Made by a program: the position numbers and the translations under genes
In this document: in pieces, positions 1 to 9,270 of the stretch
Layout of the letters: each line of letters opens with the position of its first letter
Position numbering within the stretch: the first letter of the stretch is position 1
Source of the DNA: Streptomyces oceani
Lineage (GTDB): Bacteria; Actinomycetota; Actinomycetes; Streptomycetales; Streptomycetaceae
Assembly: GCF_001751245.1 (NCBI RefSeq)
Contig: NZ_LJGU01000113.1
Span: forward strand, 112,189-176,188
Length of the DNA stretch: 64,000 nucleotides
Direction of reading: 5' to 3'
Notes under the pieces: model-generated
What the model saw: the letters and a program-made list of their open reading frames with translations, nothing else
Databases searched by the model: none
What the model was told of the DNA's origin: nothing

Positions 1-65
1 GTGCCGCGTGCCGCGAGCCGCGAGCCGCGAGCCGCGAGCCGCGAGCCGCGAGCCGCGAGCCGCTG
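1..65. repeat. 7-bp tandem repeat (GCCGCGA)n
   Basis: Seven perfect head-to-tail copies of GCCGCGA run from 10 to 58, with degenerate copies at 3-9 and 59-65. The array ends about 20 bp before the TTG start of the first gene and contains its upstream in-frame stop (TGA at 64-66). It may continue left of the window. Function unknown; simple slippage repeats of this kind vary between strains. Confidence 0.9.
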
Positions 66-84
66 ACCGGCTGGGGGGTCGGGT

Positions 85-1821
85 TTGTTAGAGGCGACGG
101 CTGTGTTCGGTAGCCAGTCGCTTCGCGTGCCCGTGGGGCGTGACGCCCGCCGCTGGAGCACGTTCCACGGGGATCGCACCCTGGTCGTCGCCGCCCGTAC
201 GGTCACCTCGACCGTGCGCGTCCTCGAGACCCTCCCGTCGCTTCTGCGCGGCGACAGCCGTGTGACGGTCGTCTTCGCCCACGACCCCACGTCCGCCTTC
301 AACGCCGATGTCCTCGACCTCCTGCGCACCGCGGGGTGTCGCGTCATGCCCTGGCAGCAGTTGGAGCACATCGACCCTGATCTCATCCTCTCCGCCAGCG
401 AGAACATCGACGTACCAGAAGGCGACTGTCCGGTGCTGGTGCTCCCGCACGGCGTCGGTTTCCAGAAACTCGTTCCGGATTCACGGAGTTCGCGTGCCAG
501 GCTCTCCGGGGTCGTGCCGGAGTCCCTGTTGGAGTCCGGGCGCGCCTGGCTGGCTGTCTCGCATCCCGCCCAGGAGGCGCAGTTGCTCGCCGCCCACCCG
601 AAGGCGGCCGGACACACGCTGCTGGTCGGCGACCCGTGCTTCGACGAGATCGCGGTCAGCCGGCCACTCAGGAACGCCTACCGGGAGGCGTTGGGTGTCT
701 CCGAAGATCAACGCCTGGTCGTCGTCAGCTCCACTTGGGGACCGACCTCGACCCTGGGCAGACACCCGGACCTGCCGCAGCGTCTCCTCGCCCAACTGCC
801 GTACGACGACTACCGGGTCAGCGCGATCATCCACCCCAACGTGTGGTCGGCACACGGCGCCTGGCAGATCCGCACCCTGCAAGCCGCCGCCCTGGACGCC
901 GGATTGCTGCTGATGCCGGCCGTCCACGCCTGGCGGCCCGCGCTCGTCGCCGCCGACGTGGTCGTGGGCGACCACGGATCGGTCACGTTGTACGGCGCCT
1001 CAGCTGGTACGCCGCTGCTGCTCGCCTCGTTCGGAGAGGACGCGGTGCCCGGGACGGCCGTCCACGACCTGGCGGCCGTCGCACCGCGGCTCGACACCGG
1101 CGGGGACATGCTCCAGCAGGTGGCGGACGTCGTACACGAGCACAGGCCCGACCGGTACGCCGCGATCGCCGCTCGGGCGTTCGCCGAACCGGGGCGGTCG
1201 CTCGCCCGGCTCCGCACCGCTCTCTACCGTCTGTTGAGGCTCCCGGAACCGTCCTCCCCGCCGCCCTCGCCGCTGGCGCTGCCGGTACCGGATTCGCCCG
1301 CCTCGCCGGTCTCCTCCTGGCACACGACCAGCAGTGTCACCGGAGACCGCGCCGCGCCGACGGTCGAGGTGTGCCGCTTCCCCGCGGCCGCCTTCGCGTA
1401 CGACCGGGCACTCCCGGACTCCGCCACCTCGTTCTCCCACCTCGCCTGCGCGGACGACGAGCGTGACCACCGGCTCACCGAGAGCGCCTCCGTACTCGTA
1501 CGGCGTCAACCGGCGTCGACCTCGGTCGAGGCTCTGCGCTGGATCGCTGACACGCTGACCCGGCTGCCGGGGAGCCTCCTCTCGGCCTCGGCCGTACGCG
1601 GCGACTGCTGTCTGGTCGGGCTCAGGGACGGCCGGATCGTGGCGGCGGCGACCACCGGACCAGCAACGGACCCGGGACTGTCGGCCGCGGTCGTCTACGC
1701 CTGTCTGCGCGCGGGGCGTCCGCTGGACGACGCCCAGGTGACGCTGCGGGTCGGTGACAGGCGGGACGAGGACGTCCTCCTGCGCCTTCGTCCCACCGGG
1801 TCGGCCGGACAGCTGCCGTAG
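85..1821 (+). CDS. GT-B-like protein, distantly similar to CDP-glycerol glycerophosphotransferases
   Basis: 578 residues, soluble, no signal peptide. The first ~390 residues read like a two-Rossmann GT-B fold of the CDP-glycerol glycerophosphotransferase/UDP-GlcNAc epimerase type: a hydrophobic strand with LPHGVGFQKL (~residue 125), a VVVSSTWGP strand opening the second domain (~residue 215) and the late VVGDHGSVTLYGAS segment, which resembles the donor-binding region. A Pro/Ser-rich linker (~390-430) joins a C-terminal ~150-residue domain I do not recognise. TTG is chosen because an in-frame TGA lies at 64-66 and a GGGGGG ribosome site precedes it. It is convergent with the next gene, with only 33 bp between stops. 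Substrate unknown; enzymatic activity is inferred from fold-like patterns only. Confidence 0.6.
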   Translation: MLEATAVFGSQSLRVPVGRDARRWSTFHGDRTLVVAARTVTSTVRVLETLPSLLRGDSRVTVVFAHDPTSAFNADVLDLLRTAGCRVMPWQQLEHIDPDLILSASENIDVPEGDCPVLVLPHGVGFQKLVPDSRSSRARLSGVVPESLLESGRAWLAVSHPAQEAQLLAAHPKAAGHTLLVGDPCFDEIAVSRPLRNAYREALGVSEDQRLVVVSSTWGPTSTLGRHPDLPQRLLAQLPYDDYRVSAIIHPNVWSAHGAWQIRTLQAAALDAGLLLMPAVHAWRPALVAADVVVGDHGSVTLYGASAGTPLLLASFGEDAVPGTAVHDLAAVAPRLDTGGDMLQQVADVVHEHRPDRYAAIAARAFAEPGRSLARLRTALYRLLRLPEPSSPPPSPLALPVPDSPASPVSSWHTTSSVTGDRAAPTVEVCRFPAAAFAYDRALPDSATSFSHLACADDERDHRLTESASVLVRRQPASTSVEALRWIADTLTRLPGSLLSASAVRGDCCLVGLRDGRIVAAATTGPATDPGLSAAVVYACLRAGRPLDDAQVTLRVGDRRDEDVLLRLRPTGSAGQLP

Positions 1822-1854
1822 TGCCGGCCGGTTCCTGGGTCCTGGACACCGGCA

Positions 1855-4413
1855 TCAACGACCAAGAGCGTCCAACCGCCACCGCAGTCCCTCCACGAGG
1901 GGGCTGTCGGCCGCTTCGTGGATCTCGAGGGCCCGGTTCAGGCACTCGCGGACCAGGCCCTCCCGGCCGTTGGTCCGCCCGGCGACGTCAGCGAGTCGCA
2001 CCAGGGCCTGCGCCTCGTAGTGCGTCGCCTCCGCCTCGCCCAGGGCCTGTGCCCCGGCGCGCAGTTCACGGATCGCGTCCTCCGTCTCCCCGAGGTGATC
2101 GTGTACGACACCGATGGCGGCGGTCACCCGGGCCGCCATCCGCTGGTCAGGTTCCGTACGGGTCGCCAGGTCCTGCCGCGCCTGCCGCAGCGTGACCATG
2201 GCCGACAGGTGATCACCCTGGGCGTCCTGCGCGCACCCGAGGAAGAACGCGGCGATGGCCGCGCCACGGAACTCCTCGGCCCGCTCATTGAGTTCGCGGG
2301 AGAGCTGATACGCCTCGACGGCCCGGGACGGTTCGAACAGATCCCGATACCGTCCGAGGAACTCGTGTACGGAGGCGCGCAGCACGAGGTGACCGGACGC
2401 CTCGGCAAGGGCGGCCGCCTTGTCCAGTTCGCCTCCCGCGCGGTCGTTCTCGCCGAGGTCCAGCAGCGGGCGCGACAGCAGGCTGCGCAGTCGGCCCTCG
2501 GCCGCCGTGGCCTCCGCGATCTCCCCCGCCGTCTCCGCCGACGCCACGGCTGCCGCGGCTGCCTCGGCGCCCAACTCCAGCGACTCCCGCCACGCCCCGA
2601 GGTAACGGCGGTACAGGAACAGCGCCGTGAACGCCTCAGCCAACTGCCAGGCCAGTGTGTTCAGCCCGTGCCGGACCGCGGCCCGCAGCACTGCCAGGAC
2701 GGCGTGACGCTCGGTGTCCAACCACTCCAGCGCGGGCGGACCACCGGCCACGGCGAAGGGGTCGTCGGCGTCTCGTAGCAGGGCGGACAAGTCGGCGATC
2801 CGCAGCCGGTCGCGCCGGAGTGCCCGATCAGCGAAGGCGGTGAGGGCGAGATAGTGTGTGCCCACTCGTTCCGTCAGCGCCGCCCGCTCGCTCTCCCGCT
2901 CCTCCGCCGTCGCGCGCTCCCGGGCGTGCAGACGCACCAGATCGTGCATACGGTATCGGCCGTCCCCCACGGCCTCCACCAGACTCGCCTTCGCCAGGAC
3001 GCCCAGCAGGCGCTTCGCGCTCCTCGCGTCGGTGCCGGTGCCGGTGCCGGTGCCGGTGCCGGTGCCGGAGTCAGTGTCAACGGCGACGGCGACCGCGGCC
3101 ACCCCGGCGTCGAAGACGCCGTACGGCAGCCATCCAAGCAGCCGGTAGAGCCGAGCCGCGTCAGGCGGCAGCAGCCGGTAGGAGGAACCCAGAACCGCGG
3201 ACACCAGGGACTCCTCTCCGTCCAGTGCCATACCGGCCAGTCTCCCGGCCTCGTCGTCCAGTTCGGCGGCGAGTTCCGCCATGCTCAGGGTGTCGTCGGT
3301 GACCAGTCGCGCCGCCACGACCTGCAGGGCCACGGGCAGCCCGCCGCACAGTCCCACCAGACGCTCCGCGGCCTCCCGCTCGGCCTCGACCACCTCCTCG
3401 CCGCACCGGTCGCTCAGCAGTGTCAGCCCACCGCGCGCGTCCAGCGGTTTCAGGGAGATCAACCGCGCCCCGTCCATGGCCAGTTCACCCAGCCTGCGCT
3501 GGCTCGTGACCAGCACCGCGCTACCCGGTCCCTTGGGGATCAGCGCACGCACCTGGGCGGGCTGGTCCACATCGTCGAGTACGAGCAGTAAGCGCAGGTT
3601 GGCCGAGCGCGACCGGAACAGGTTGCTTCGCTCGGCGAGTGAACCCGGGATGCCGTCGTCGCCTCCCGGCAGCGACCTCAGGCACATCGCGAGAGCCTCG
3701 GAGACGTCCCCACCAGCGGCGGTCACCGATGCGGACTGGTCACGCAGGGCCGCGAAATCCACGTACAACTGTCCGTCCGGGAAGAGACCCCGGTACATCG
3801 CGGCCCACTGCCAGGCCGTCGTCGTCTTGCCGACGCCGGCAAGCCCGTCCAGTACGCCGACCTCCACGGCGAGGGAACCCGCCGGTCGCGCTCCGAGTGC
3901 TTCGTCCAGAGCGGCGAGTTCGGCCGTACGGTTACTGAACGGCGCCGTCAGGGGAGGGACCTGATCAGGCCGGTCCGACGAACCCGCGCCGGACACGGGC
4001 ACTGACCCCACGTTGAAGGTGATGCCTCCGTGCACCTGCGTCCCGTGGAAGACCGGGCCGTGGTTCACCACTGCACCAGCGAGCTGCACGAACGTGCGCG
4101 AGGTGTCAGGCGCCAGCTCGGACAGCAACCGGGCCAACTCCGCTGCCGCGCCGGGGTCTTCCTGGAACATGTCCGCGAGTCGCCGCCGCCACCGGTCCTG
4201 GAGGTCCGCCTGGGCTCCGACATCGCCCGCCGCCCGGGCACTGTCCAACTCCTCACTCGCGGCCTGGAGTTCCTCCTCGGAGTCGTCGTCCGAACCACGC
4301 CGTCCGAAGAAGCGCGCCAAGCCACCCTTCGCGCTCTCCCATGAGTCCGAAACCATCACTCCGACCAGGGACGTCGCCCCCGTCGCCGCGAGAGCGGCCA
4401 ACTCGGCTTCCAC
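1855..4413 (-). CDS. STAND regulator: NB-ARC ATPase with C-terminal TPR-like repeats
   Basis: About 852 residues from GTG 4413, which is preceded by an AGGGGGAA ribosome site; a longer reading frame to 4524 is open but lacks a site. The N-terminus (EAELAALAATGATSLVG) is typical of Streptomyces NB-ARC proteins. The P-loop GLAGVGKTT lies near residue 190, Walker B LLLVLDDVD near 275, and GLPVAL, a typical NB-ARC motif, near 360. A winged-helix-like part with MHDLVRLHA follows near 490, then helical TPR-like repeats to the end. STAND proteins use nucleotide-gated oligomerisation for signalling, transcription control or phage defence; no DNA-binding or nuclease domain is evident, so the output is unknown. 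A Gly-Thr linker is encoded by a hexamer repeat at 3031-3066. Confidence 0.85.
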   Translation of the reverse strand: MEAELAALAATGATSLVGVMVSDSWESAKGGLARFFGRRGSDDDSEEELQAASEELDSARAAGDVGAQADLQDRWRRRLADMFQEDPGAAAELARLLSELAPDTSRTFVQLAGAVVNHGPVFHGTQVHGGITFNVGSVPVSGAGSSDRPDQVPPLTAPFSNRTAELAALDEALGARPAGSLAVEVGVLDGLAGVGKTTTAWQWAAMYRGLFPDGQLYVDFAALRDQSASVTAAGGDVSEALAMCLRSLPGGDDGIPGSLAERSNLFRSRSANLRLLLVLDDVDQPAQVRALIPKGPGSAVLVTSQRRLGELAMDGARLISLKPLDARGGLTLLSDRCGEEVVEAEREAAERLVGLCGGLPVALQVVAARLVTDDTLSMAELAAELDDEAGRLAGMALDGEESLVSAVLGSSYRLLPPDAARLYRLLGWLPYGVFDAGVAAVAVAVDTDSGTGTGTGTGTGTDARSAKRLLGVLAKASLVEAVGDGRYRMHDLVRLHARERATAEERESERAALTERVGTHYLALTAFADRALRRDRLRIADLSALLRDADDPFAVAGGPPALEWLDTERHAVLAVLRAAVRHGLNTLAWQLAEAFTALFLYRRYLGAWRESLELGAEAAAAAVASAETAGEIAEATAAEGRLRSLLSRPLLDLGENDRAGGELDKAAALAEASGHLVLRASVHEFLGRYRDLFEPSRAVEAYQLSRELNERAEEFRGAAIAAFFLGCAQDAQGDHLSAMVTLRQARQDLATRTEPDQRMAARVTAAIGVVHDHLGETEDAIRELRAGAQALGEAEATHYEAQALVRLADVAGRTNGREGLVRECLNRALEIHEAADSPLVEGLRWRLDALGR
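3031..3066. repeat. In-gene hexamer repeat (GGTGCC)6
   Basis: Six exact copies of GGTGCC lie inside the NB-ARC gene and encode alternating Gly-Thr on the minus strand, just after the ATPase module. Copy-number change by slippage would stay in frame and only change linker length. Confidence 0.9.
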
Positions 4414-4875
4414 ACTTCCCCCTTCGCCCAGTACGACCACGCAGGCCAGCGGACTCCACGGTAGAGAGGTCTCGGGGACTTGGACAGCCCGGCACGCTGG
4501 GGCGCCCGCGCCCGTGGCGAACAAGCCTGCTCGGGGCCTCCCGGCACCCTGGCGGCCCGCCGCCCGCTTGCGGTGTGCGGAAAGCCTGGAACCGCACCAC
4601 TCGGTCGCTGGACGAGCGCGGCCGAACCGGAACGCTACGAGTCTCCTGGTGCCTGAAGAACGCCGTCAGGCCGCCTGTGCGAGCTGCTGCTGACCACCGA
4701 GCGTGACGATAGCTGGTGGAACCATCCGACCTCGGGGTCCAGGTGGCAGGGCACGCTGACGAGAATCACGTTGGAAGTTGGGTACCCGACCCGAAGGCAG
4801 GGTTTCGCCGCGTGCGCATCCGTGCGCCCGGCTCGGGAGCCAAGCAGCTCGGACAGAAACGGAGAGGAGAGCACC
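4414..4875. other. 462-bp stretch without a supported gene
   Basis: This region lies between the divergent NB-ARC gene and the small gene at 4876. No reading frame here has both good codon use and a ribosome site. A GGGTAC hexamer at 4780-4785, about 90 bp before the next gene, resembles the -10 box of Streptomyces SigB-type stress promoters, but no convincing -35 (GNTT) is placed 14-16 bp upstream. A minus-strand frame ending near 4666 (tail GGQQQLAQAA) could be a gene remnant; unproven. Confidence 0.5.
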
Positions 4876-5205
4876 ATGCCTGCGGGCTCGAACAAGAAGC
4901 GTGAACGGCAGTACGAGCACATCAAAGCGGGCCAGAAGGAACGGGGCACCTCTGAGCAGCGGGCGGAGGAGATCGCCTCCCGCACCGTCAACAAGGAACG
5001 CGCACAGACCGGCGAGGCAGGACGGGCCAGCCGTACCTCCACACAGGACAAGTCAGCGTCGCGTCGCGGTGGCGAACGCTCCGGCAACCGCAAGGGCCCG
5101 ATCAGCCCCACCCGCGACCAGCTGTACAACGAGGCAAGGCAGAAGGGCATCGACGGGCGCTCCAAGATGAACAAGGAGCAGCTCTCCCGCGCCGTCGGCC
5201 GGTGA
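4876..5205 (+). CDS. Small basic protein with SAP/Rho-N-like C-terminus (plasmid-stabilisation-type)
   Basis: 109 residues, very hydrophilic, rich in Lys, Arg and Glu. ATG 4876 follows a GGAGAGGAG ribosome site. The last ~30 residues (DQLYNEARQKGIDGRSKMNK and on) look like the short helix-extended-helix DNA-binding motif found in Rho N-terminal and SAP domains. Similar Streptomyces proteins are annotated as plasmid stabilisation proteins on weak grounds. The C-terminal motif closely resembles the tail of the Ku protein encoded at 13.1 kb (QLYQRASELDVSGRSRMNRA). DNA binding is therefore a reasonable inference; the biological role is unknown. Confidence 0.8.
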   Translation: MPAGSNKKRERQYEHIKAGQKERGTSEQRAEEIASRTVNKERAQTGEAGRASRTSTQDKSASRRGGERSGNRKGPISPTRDQLYNEARQKGIDGRSKMNKEQLSRAVGR

Positions 5206-5339
5206 TCCGGAGCGCGGGCGGGCGAGAAGGCCACTGGGAGGCTCGTGTGGTCAGCACGACTGACCTCCGACCGGAGGCGGATGGAGGATCTGGGTCTCGA
5301 TTCCTCGTACGGCGAACACCCCGACGCGGCTCCGCGGAA

Positions 5340-5726
5340 GCCCTGGCCACGGTGAACGTGATGTCCCTGTTCGGACTGCATCGTGCCTGGCGGGGTGCTC
5401 TCGTGGGCCACTTCGCCGTCCCGGAGACGACGTCGTCCCCGGCGCGCGACGCTTGGCTCGGGCGATGCGCCGCGCGGGGGCCGGGACCGCCGGCCCAGCA
5501 CTTCTACGACGAGCACGTGGAAGCGGACGCGGTCCATGAGCAGGTCGTCCGTCGCGACGTGCTCGGAGGGCTGCTGCTCGAGGACGAGCCGCAGCTCGCT
5601 CCGGACGTCGCCTTCGCAATCCAGGCGACCACTCATCTGGAGGACCGGCTCGCCGAAGCGCTCCTCTCGGCCTGGCGGGAGGAGCGCACAGCGCTGCGCG
5701 CGTGGGAACGCCGGCGCGGTGCATGA
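5340..5726 (+). pseudogene. 5'-truncated remnant of a heme-oxygenase-like iron-containing redox enzyme
   Basis: The translated frame from about 5340 reads as the C-terminal third of heme-oxygenase-fold proteins of the iron-containing redox enzyme family: an MSLFGLHRAWRGALVGHF helix, then FYDEHVEADAVHEQVV with the metal-ligand-type His/Glu pattern, then a final helix pair. Intact members are about 330-350 residues; only ~130 are recognisable here. Upstream in-frame sequence (5202-5339) is Arg/Gly-rich, unlike the family, and no ribosome site fits. The N-terminal metal-binding helices are missing, so this is most likely a decayed gene. A short active derivative cannot be excluded. Confidence 0.65.
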
Positions 5727-5869
5727 ACGCACCGGCCTCGGAAACACGGCCGGTGAAACGCGGAGCCGACGATGCCGCTGGAGTGCTCCCCACGCCAGGA
5801 CATGGAGTGTGGCCGCCGTGCCGTGGACGACCGCGCGGATCGCCTGTACAGGGCGGGGAATGGCTAGCT

Positions 5870-7156
5870 ATGAGGCCAAACAAGGAAAAGGCCGACAACA
5901 TCTTCGTGATCGGAATGGATGAGCGTAATCGGGAGCTTCTGAGTAATCTACCCCACCTCGCCGCCTACCGCTTCCACACGCTCCTGCGCAAGGAAGAGCT
6001 CATGGAGCGGGAAACGGTGTCGTTGCGGGATCTGCTGGACAAGGCGGAGAGCAGGCTGGCGGACTTCGACGGGCAGGTCGACGCCATCGTCGGCTACTGG
6101 GACTTTCCCGTGAGTTCGATGGTGCCGATCCTGTGCGCGCGCCACGGTCTGCCTTCCGCACCTCTGGAGGCCGTCGTCAAGTGTGAGGACAAGTACTGGA
6201 GCCGGCTGGAGCAGCAGAAGGTCTGTGACGCCCACCCGCCGTTCGCACTCGTCGACCTCGCCGACCCGAGGCCGCCCCCGACGCTTTCCTTCCCGATGTG
6301 GCTGAAACCCGTGAAGTCTCGCTCCTCCGAGCTGGCGTTCAAGGTCGAGGGGCCTGGGGAACTCGTCGACGCGGCAGCTCGGATCCGGGAGGGCATCGGC
6401 CGGATCGGGGAGGCGTTCGACGTCGCTCTCTCGATGCTCGACCTTCCGGAGGAGGTGGCACGGGCCGGTGGCCAGGCGTGTCTGGCCGAGGAGGAGATCT
6501 CGGGGCAGGAGGTCACGGTGGAGGGCTACTGCCTCAACGGCGAGGTCGAGATCTACGGGGTGATCGACTCCGTGCTGTATCCGGGGACCTCGAGCTTCCT
6601 GCGGTACCAGTACCCGACCTCGCTGCCCGAGGACCTGGTCCAGCGGCTGACCGACACTTCCCGGCGGGTCGTACGGCAGCTCGGGCTGGACTATTCCACT
6701 TTCAACATCGAGTACTTCGTGGACCAGGAGCGGGACCGGATCGACATCGTGGAGGTCAACCCGAGGTTGTCGCAGTCCCACGCCCCGCTCTTCGAGTACG
6801 TCGACGGAGCGCCCAACCACGAGTGCATGATCAGCCTGGCTCTGGGCCGCGCCCCCTGTCTGCCCCGTCGCCAGGGCCCGTACGGCGTCGCCGCGAAGTG
6901 GTTCCTCAGGGCCTTCTCCGACGCCCACGTACGCAGTGTGCCGACCAAGGACGAGATCGCCCGGGTCGAGCGGGAGGTGCCGGGCGCGACCGTCGACATC
7001 GTCGCCGAGGAGGGACGGTGGCTGTCCGAACTGCCGATGCAGGACAGTTACAGCTACGAACTAGCGGCCCTCTACATCGGAGCCGCCGACGAGACGGACC
7101 TCCAGGAGAAGTACGAGCACTGTCTGGCGCTCCTGCCCTTCGCCTTCGACGACTAG
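5870..7156 (+). CDS. ATP-grasp ligase family protein
   Basis: 428 residues from ATG 5870; the frame is open further upstream, but that part is Arg/Pro-rich and non-coding in character. The N-terminal ~110 residues form a preATP-grasp-like domain (VDAIVGYWDFPVSSMVPILC). The ATP-grasp core follows: FPMWLKPVKSRSS (lysine contacting ATP, ~residue 145), the acidic EEEISGQEVTVEG region (~210) and the metal-binding end FNIEYFVDQ...DIVEVNPRLSQS (~275-305), where the Glu and Asn are the expected Mg ligands. Such enzymes join a carboxylate to an amine or thiol through an acyl-phosphate. Its stop lies 10 bp before the CocE-type gene, so the two are probably one operon. Substrates are unknown. Confidence 0.85.
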   Translation: MRPNKEKADNIFVIGMDERNRELLSNLPHLAAYRFHTLLRKEELMERETVSLRDLLDKAESRLADFDGQVDAIVGYWDFPVSSMVPILCARHGLPSAPLEAVVKCEDKYWSRLEQQKVCDAHPPFALVDLADPRPPPTLSFPMWLKPVKSRSSELAFKVEGPGELVDAAARIREGIGRIGEAFDVALSMLDLPEEVARAGGQACLAEEEISGQEVTVEGYCLNGEVEIYGVIDSVLYPGTSSFLRYQYPTSLPEDLVQRLTDTSRRVVRQLGLDYSTFNIEYFVDQERDRIDIVEVNPRLSQSHAPLFEYVDGAPNHECMISLALGRAPCLPRRQGPYGVAAKWFLRAFSDAHVRSVPTKDEIARVEREVPGATVDIVAEEGRWLSELPMQDSYSYELAALYIGAADETDLQEKYEHCLALLPFAFDD

Positions 7157-7165
7157 GAGGATCGT

Positions 7166-9202
7166 ATGGCGGCCTCGAAACTGAGGGAAGTCAACCCCGG
7201 ACCCCTCCCGATCCAGGAGGAGGAACACGTGTGGGTCCCCACGCGGGACGGGGCACGGCTGGCCGCACGCATCTGGCGTCCGATCGCCTCCGACACCGAA
7301 CCGGTGCCGGGAATCCTGGAGTTCATCCCCTACCGCAAGCGTGACCTCACCGCCCTGCGGGACTCCATCCACCACCCCTACCTGGCCGGCCACGGTTACG
7401 CCGGTGTGCGGGCCGACCTGCGGGGCAGCGGGGACTCCGAAGGGGTGCTCGTCGACGAGTACGTGGAACAGGAGTTCCGAGACGCCGAGGACGTACTCGC
7501 CTGGGTCGCCAAGCAGCCGTGGTGCAGTGGCCGCACCGGGATGATGGGCATTTCCTGGGGCGGCTTCAACGCCCTCCAACTCGCGGCCCGCCGGCCCGAG
7601 AGCCTCGGCGCGATCGCCGCCCTCAGCTTCAGTGACGACCGCTACGCCGACGACGTGCACTACATGGGAGGGTGCCTGCTCAGCGACAACCTCTCGTGGG
7701 CGTCCACGATGTTCGCGTACACCTCGTGCCCGCCCGACCCGCAGGTGGTCGGCTCCCGCTGGCGGGAGATGTGGCACGAACGGCTCGACGCGATGGAACC
7801 CTGGATCGCCGAGTGGCTGCGGCACCAGCGGCGGGACGCCTACTGGCGACGCGGCTCGGTGTGCGAGGACTACTCCGACGTCGGCTGCCCGGTGCTCGCC
7901 GTCAGTGGCTGGGCCGACGGCTACTCCAACGCCGTCTTCCGGCTGATGCAGCAGCTCACCGTGCCCCGCCGTGGCCTCATCGGCCCTTGGTCGCACAAGT
8001 ACCCGCATCTTGGACAGCCCGGGCCCGCCATCGGCTTCCTGCAGGCCCTCGTGCGCTGGTGGGACCACTGGCTCAAGGACGAGGACAACGGCGCCATGGA
8101 CGGACCGATGCTGTGCACCTGGATGCAGGAGAGCATGCCGCCCTCCACCGCCTACGACGAACGCCCGGGCCGCTGGGTGGGCGAACCGGGCTGGCAGTCG
8201 CCCCACGTGGAACGCGTCCGGTACCCGTTGGGCGATCACCGGATCGGCCAGCCCGGGGAGCAGCTCGACGCTCCCCCGTTGAGCGTGGAATCCCCGCTGT
8301 CCGTGGGCCAGTTCGCCGGCAAATGGTGCTCGTACAACGCGCCTCCGGACCTGCCGTACGACCAGCGGGAGGAGGACGGCGGCTCGCTGGTCTTCGAGAG
8401 CGCGCCCCTGACGGGCAGGTGCGAGATCCTGGGCGGGCCGGTACTCCACGCCACGCTCGAGGTGGACCGGCCGGCCGCGATGGTGGCCGTGCGACTGTCG
8501 GACGTGGCACCGGACGGACGCGCGACGCGGGCGACGTACGGGCTGCTCAACCTCACACACCGGCGTGATCACGCCGAGCCGGAGGCGCTCGAGCCCGGCG
8601 AACGCTATCGCGTGCGCGTTCAACTCAACGGTGTGGCACAGGCGTTCCCGGCGGGCCACCGTATCCGGATCGCGTTGTCGACCTCGTACTGGCCCTTGGC
8701 GTGGCCGCCGCCGGAACCGGTGCGGCTGGTGGTGCATCCCCAGGACAGCGAACTGGAACTGCCGGTCCGCTCGTCGGCGGCGGACGGGGTGCCCGCCCCG
8801 GTCTTCGAGGAGCCTGAGGGAGCTCCGGCGTTGACGAGCACCATGATTCGGCCGGGTGAGCAGCGTTGGACGCTGTCCCGCGATCTCGTCGAATACCGCT
8901 CGGCTCTCGAGGTCGTCAAGGACCTCGGTGTCGTACGCATGGACGACACCGACCTGGAACTGACCCGACGGGCCGTTGAGCGGTACAGCTGGATCGGTGA
9001 CGACTTCGCGTCCGTGCGCGGCGAGATCGAGTGGGTGATGGGCTTCGCCCGCGGCGACTGGGACGTACACACCACGACGCGCACCGTGTTGACGTCCGAT
9101 GCCGCGAACTTCCTCGTGCACGCCACGATGGACGCGTACGAGAACAACCGCCGGGTGCGCTCCCGCAACTGGGAGTGGACCATCCCACGAGATCACGTCT
9201 GA
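7166..9202 (+). CDS. CocE/NonD-family alpha/beta hydrolase (X-Pro dipeptidyl-peptidase S15 type)
   Basis: 678 residues. ATG 7166 follows an AGGAGG site that overlaps the preceding stop region. The N-terminal alpha/beta-hydrolase domain carries the nucleophile elbow GISWGG (~residue 130), an acid-type loop at SGWADGYSN (~255) and the histidine at GPWSHKYPH (~275). A C-terminal jelly-roll-like domain (~residues 360-570) is typical of CocE and acylase relatives. These enzymes hydrolyse or transfer acyl groups from esters and amides. Cotranscription with an ATP-grasp ligase suggests a shared small-molecule pathway, with this protein acting as amidase, esterase or acyltransferase; that is inference. 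The final ~110 residues are an extra segment I do not recognise. Confidence 0.85.
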   Translation: MAASKLREVNPGPLPIQEEEHVWVPTRDGARLAARIWRPIASDTEPVPGILEFIPYRKRDLTALRDSIHHPYLAGHGYAGVRADLRGSGDSEGVLVDEYVEQEFRDAEDVLAWVAKQPWCSGRTGMMGISWGGFNALQLAARRPESLGAIAALSFSDDRYADDVHYMGGCLLSDNLSWASTMFAYTSCPPDPQVVGSRWREMWHERLDAMEPWIAEWLRHQRRDAYWRRGSVCEDYSDVGCPVLAVSGWADGYSNAVFRLMQQLTVPRRGLIGPWSHKYPHLGQPGPAIGFLQALVRWWDHWLKDEDNGAMDGPMLCTWMQESMPPSTAYDERPGRWVGEPGWQSPHVERVRYPLGDHRIGQPGEQLDAPPLSVESPLSVGQFAGKWCSYNAPPDLPYDQREEDGGSLVFESAPLTGRCEILGGPVLHATLEVDRPAAMVAVRLSDVAPDGRATRATYGLLNLTHRRDHAEPEALEPGERYRVRVQLNGVAQAFPAGHRIRIALSTSYWPLAWPPPEPVRLVVHPQDSELELPVRSSAADGVPAPVFEEPEGAPALTSTMIRPGEQRWTLSRDLVEYRSALEVVKDLGVVRMDDTDLELTRRAVERYSWIGDDFASVRGEIEWVMGFARGDWDVHTTTRTVLTSDAANFLVHATMDAYENNRRVRSRNWEWTIPRDHV

Positions 9203-9215
9203 GGCCGGGGACGCC

Positions 9216-9234
9216 GGCGGGCCGTGGGCCCGCC
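9216..9234. terminator. Short GC hairpin between convergent genes
   Basis: An 8-bp perfect stem GGCGGGCC/GGCCCGCC with a 3-nt loop sits just after the CocE gene stop and before the decarboxylase gene end. Its position suits a bidirectional terminator; there is no U-run, as is common in Streptomyces. Confidence 0.5.
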
Positions 9235-9270
9235 TCGCGACGGCGGTCTCCGAGCCCGGTCCCGCGCCGG

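Noticed and set aside
1-65. Chromosome end (telomere) or CRISPR-like array
   Set aside because: Repeat unit is only 7 bp without spacers and without the palindromic hairpins of Streptomyces telomeres.
4635-5747. A 370-codon minus-strand frame across 4.6-5.7 kb
   Set aside because: Ser/Arg/Pro-rich, no domains, and opposite the small gene at 4876 that has a clear ribosome site.
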